Shown here: positions 5,425 to 6,822 of the stretch, piece after piece
Position numbering within the stretch: position 1 is the stretch's first letter
Layout: each line of letters opens with the position of its first letter
Assembly: GCA_019683665.1 (NCBI GenBank)
Contig: JADGIB010000199.1
Span: forward strand, 1-6,822
DNA: 6,822 bases
Reading direction: 5' to 3'
Source of the DNA: Solirubrobacteraceae bacterium
Lineage (GTDB): Bacteria > Actinomycetota > Thermoleophilia > Solirubrobacterales > Solirubrobacteraceae
The notes under the pieces: generated by a model
Database searches by the model: none
What the model was told of the DNA's origin: nothing
The model's input: only the letters and a program-made list of their open reading frames with translations
Program-made: the position numbers and the translations under genes

Positions 5425-6822
5425 CGCAGGCCGGCGCCGAGGCGGCGCTCGTCGACCGGCTGGCCGCGTCGCTCCCGCCCCCGGTGACGCGGCGCGAGAC
5501 CCACGGGGCGTGGGTGCTGCTGACCGCCGACCGGGCCTGGAAGCTGCGCAAGCCCGTCCGCCTCGCCTTCCTCGACTACTCGACGCTCGAGCGCCGCCTC
5601 GCCGCGTGCCGGGCCGAGGTCGCGGTGAACGCCGCGCTCGCCCCCGGCCTCTACCTCGGCGTGCGGGCGGTCATCGCCGACGGCGACGCGGTCCGCGTCG
5701 TCCCGTGGGAGGCGGCGGCCGAGCCGCTCGAGGCCGTCGTCGAGATGCGCCGCTTCGACGAGCGCGACACGATGGCCGCGCGCCTGGCCGACGGGCGCCT
5801 GACCGAGGCCGACGTCGCCGCGGTCGCCCGGCGGCTGGCCGCCTTCCACGCCGGCGCGGGCCGCTGCGGCGCCGGCGGCCCGTCGTCCGGGGACGCGTTC
5901 GCCGCGCGCGTGCGGGCCGACCTCGACGAGCTCGCCGCGCTCGCCGCCGGGCGCCCCGGCCTCGACGGCGACGCGCTGCGCCGCTTCGCGGCCGCCGCGC
6001 TCGCCCGCCGCGGCCCGCTGCTGGACGAGCGCGAGCGCCGCGGGCTGCGCCGCGACGGCCACGGCGACCTGCGCGCCGAGCACGTCGTCCTCGCCGGGGA
6101 GCCGCTCGTCTTCGACCGCCTCGAGTTCGACCCGGCGATGCGCTGCACGGACGTCGCCGGCGACCTCGCGTTCCTGACGATGGACCTCGAGGCGCTCGGG
6201 GCCGCCTGGGCGGCGCGGGCGCTCGTCGCCGCCTACGCGCAGGCCGGCGGCGACCCCGGCGGGCCGGGCCTGCACGCCGTTCTGGCCTGGCAACGTGCAA
6301 TCGTGCGCCTGAAGGTGGCCCTGCTGCAGGACGACGAGGACGCGCTGACGCGCCTGGCGCCGCTCGCCGAGCGGCTGGCGTGGCGCGAGCGCGTGCCCGC
6401 GGCGCTGCTCGTGTCGGGCCCGCCCGCCTCCGGCAAGTCGACGCTCGCCGGCCGGATCGCCGAGGCAGCCGGCCTGCCGGTCGTCTCCACCGACGTCGTG
6501 CGCAAGGGCCTGCACGGGGTGGCGGCGACGACGCGGCTCGGGGCCGAGGCCTACGGCGAGGACGTCACCGAGCGCGTCTACGCCGAGGTCGGCCGCCGCG
6601 CCGCCGAGGCCGCGCGGGAGCACGGCGGGGTCGTCGTCGACGCGACCGCCCGCAGCCCGCGCCTGCGGCGGCTGCTGCTCGACGCGCTCGACGGGATCGG
6701 CCCGCGCGTCGCGCTCGTCTGCCGGGCGGCGCCCGAGACGCTGGCCGAGCGCGCCCGGCGGCGCGCCCCCCCCCCCCCGCCCGTGGCCGCCCCCCCCCCG
6801 GCGGTGTCGTATAAAAAAATCC
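5421..6822 (+). CDS. APH-like kinase fused to P-loop (AAA/Zeta-like) kinase, C-terminus missing
   Basis: The frame stays open to the right edge (467 codons; the family is usually ~500 residues or slightly more). The N-terminal half (~1-320) is an aminoglycoside-phosphotransferase-like domain of the COG2187 type: DRAWKLRKPVRLAFLDYSTL (37-56, K41 as likely ATP-contact Lys), catalytic loop HGDLRAEHV (214-222; H214, D216) and metal-site FDRLEFD (231-237, D232). The Asn expected at loop position 221 is His. The C-terminal half is a COG0645-type P-loop kinase: Walker A GPPASGKST (333-341), STDVVRKGLHG (356-366) and VVVDAT (404-409). The substrate is not known for this fusion family; antibiotic resistance should not be assumed. 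From memory, M. tuberculosis Rv2004c, a DosR-regulon gene beside a USP gene, is of this type. The start is set by the ATGA overlap with flavoprotein B. Residues after ~450 are unreliable because the DNA there is degraded. Confidence 0.85.
   Translation, partial: MTQAGAEAALVDRLAASLPPPVTRRETHGAWVLLTADRAWKLRKPVRLAFLDYSTLERRLAACRAEVAVNAALAPGLYLGVRAVIADGDAVRVVPWEAAAEPLEAVVEMRRFDERDTMAARLADGRLTEADVAAVARRLAAFHAGAGRCGAGGPSSGDAFAARVRADLDELAALAAGRPGLDGDALRRFAAAALARRGPLLDERERRGLRRDGHGDLRAEHVVLAGEPLVFDRLEFDPAMRCTDVAGDLAFLTMDLEALGAAWAARALVAAYAQAGGDPGGPGLHAVLAWQRAIVRLKVALLQDDEDALTRLAPLAERLAWRERVPAALLVSGPPASGKSTLAGRIAEAAGLPVVSTDVVRKGLHGVAATTRLGAEAYGEDVTERVYAEVGRRAAEAAREHGGVVVDATARSPRLRRLLLDALDGIGPRVALVCRAAPETLAERARRRAPPPPPVAAPPPAVSYKKI
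6766..6822. other. Degraded contig end: poly-C and poly-A miscalls
   Basis: The last 57 bases contain 13 C in a row (6766-6778), 10 C in a row (6790-6799) and 7 A in a row (6813-6819), unlike anything else in the window. In frame they read as a Pro-rich string ending YKKI. The kinase family normally shows a pattern like DPxRVSDAxPAV here, and the V and P-A-V positions line up without an indel. This suggests bases miscalled as C rather than real sequence. Confidence 0.8.

Noticed and set aside
5163..6623. Long minus-strand frame opposite the kinase fusion gene
   Set aside because: No domain motifs. The opposite strand encodes clear APH-type and Walker A motifs over the same stretch.
5421..6822. 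Reading the APH-like gene as an antibiotic-resistance determinant
   Set aside because: The domain is of the COG2187 type fused to a P-loop kinase, for which drug modification is not established. Context points to a stress role.
1..6822. Mobile elements, CRISPR arrays, tRNA/rRNA genes or attachment sites
   Set aside because: No transposase or integrase motifs, no regularly spaced repeats, no RNA-gene signatures and no flanking direct repeats were seen.

Overview
The window is very GC-rich, with G or C at almost every third codon position. It has bacterial gene packing and TANNNT -10 boxes placed close to start codons. This suggests a high-GC actinobacterium. A soil lineage such as Thermoleophilia/Solirubrobacterales would fit, but that placement is an inference from style and was not tested. 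The window looks like the end of an assembled contig: the last ~57 bases degrade into C and A homopolymers.

Layout, left to right: (1) the first 56 codons of a universal stress protein (USP), minus strand, cut by the left edge; (2) a 105-bp divergent intergenic region; (3) a plus-strand FAD-dependent oxidoreductase (274-1542, paralogue A); (4) converging on it with only 4 bp between the stop codons, a minus-strand two-component pair made of a NarL-type response regulator (1547-2200) and, upstream of it, a GAF-GAF-HisKA_3-HATPase histidine kinase (2251-3963); (5) a 99-bp divergent promoter region; (6) a second plus-strand FAD-dependent oxidoreductase (4063-5424, paralogue B); (7) overlapping it by ATGA, an aminoglycoside-phosphotransferase-like plus P-loop kinase fusion (5421 to the right edge). 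No stretch over 300 bp lacks a gene.

The first GAF domain of the kinase closely resembles the haem GAF-A domain of Mycobacterium DosS/DevS. It keeps the haem-ligand histidine motif (HPPM) and the partner tyrosine at the same spacing. The USP and the APH/P-loop fusion are of types found among DosR-regulon genes in M. tuberculosis. The two flavoproteins are clear paralogues related to sulfide:quinone oxidoreductase/NDH-2, but they lack the catalytic cysteines and lack a recognisable NAD(P)H-binding glycine loop. The working hypothesis is a gas- or redox-sensing two-component system, flanked by and probably controlling two unusual flavoproteins plus stress proteins, as a hypoxia/dormancy-like module. 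Gene identities are well supported by sequence. The regulatory wiring and the flavoprotein chemistry are inference.
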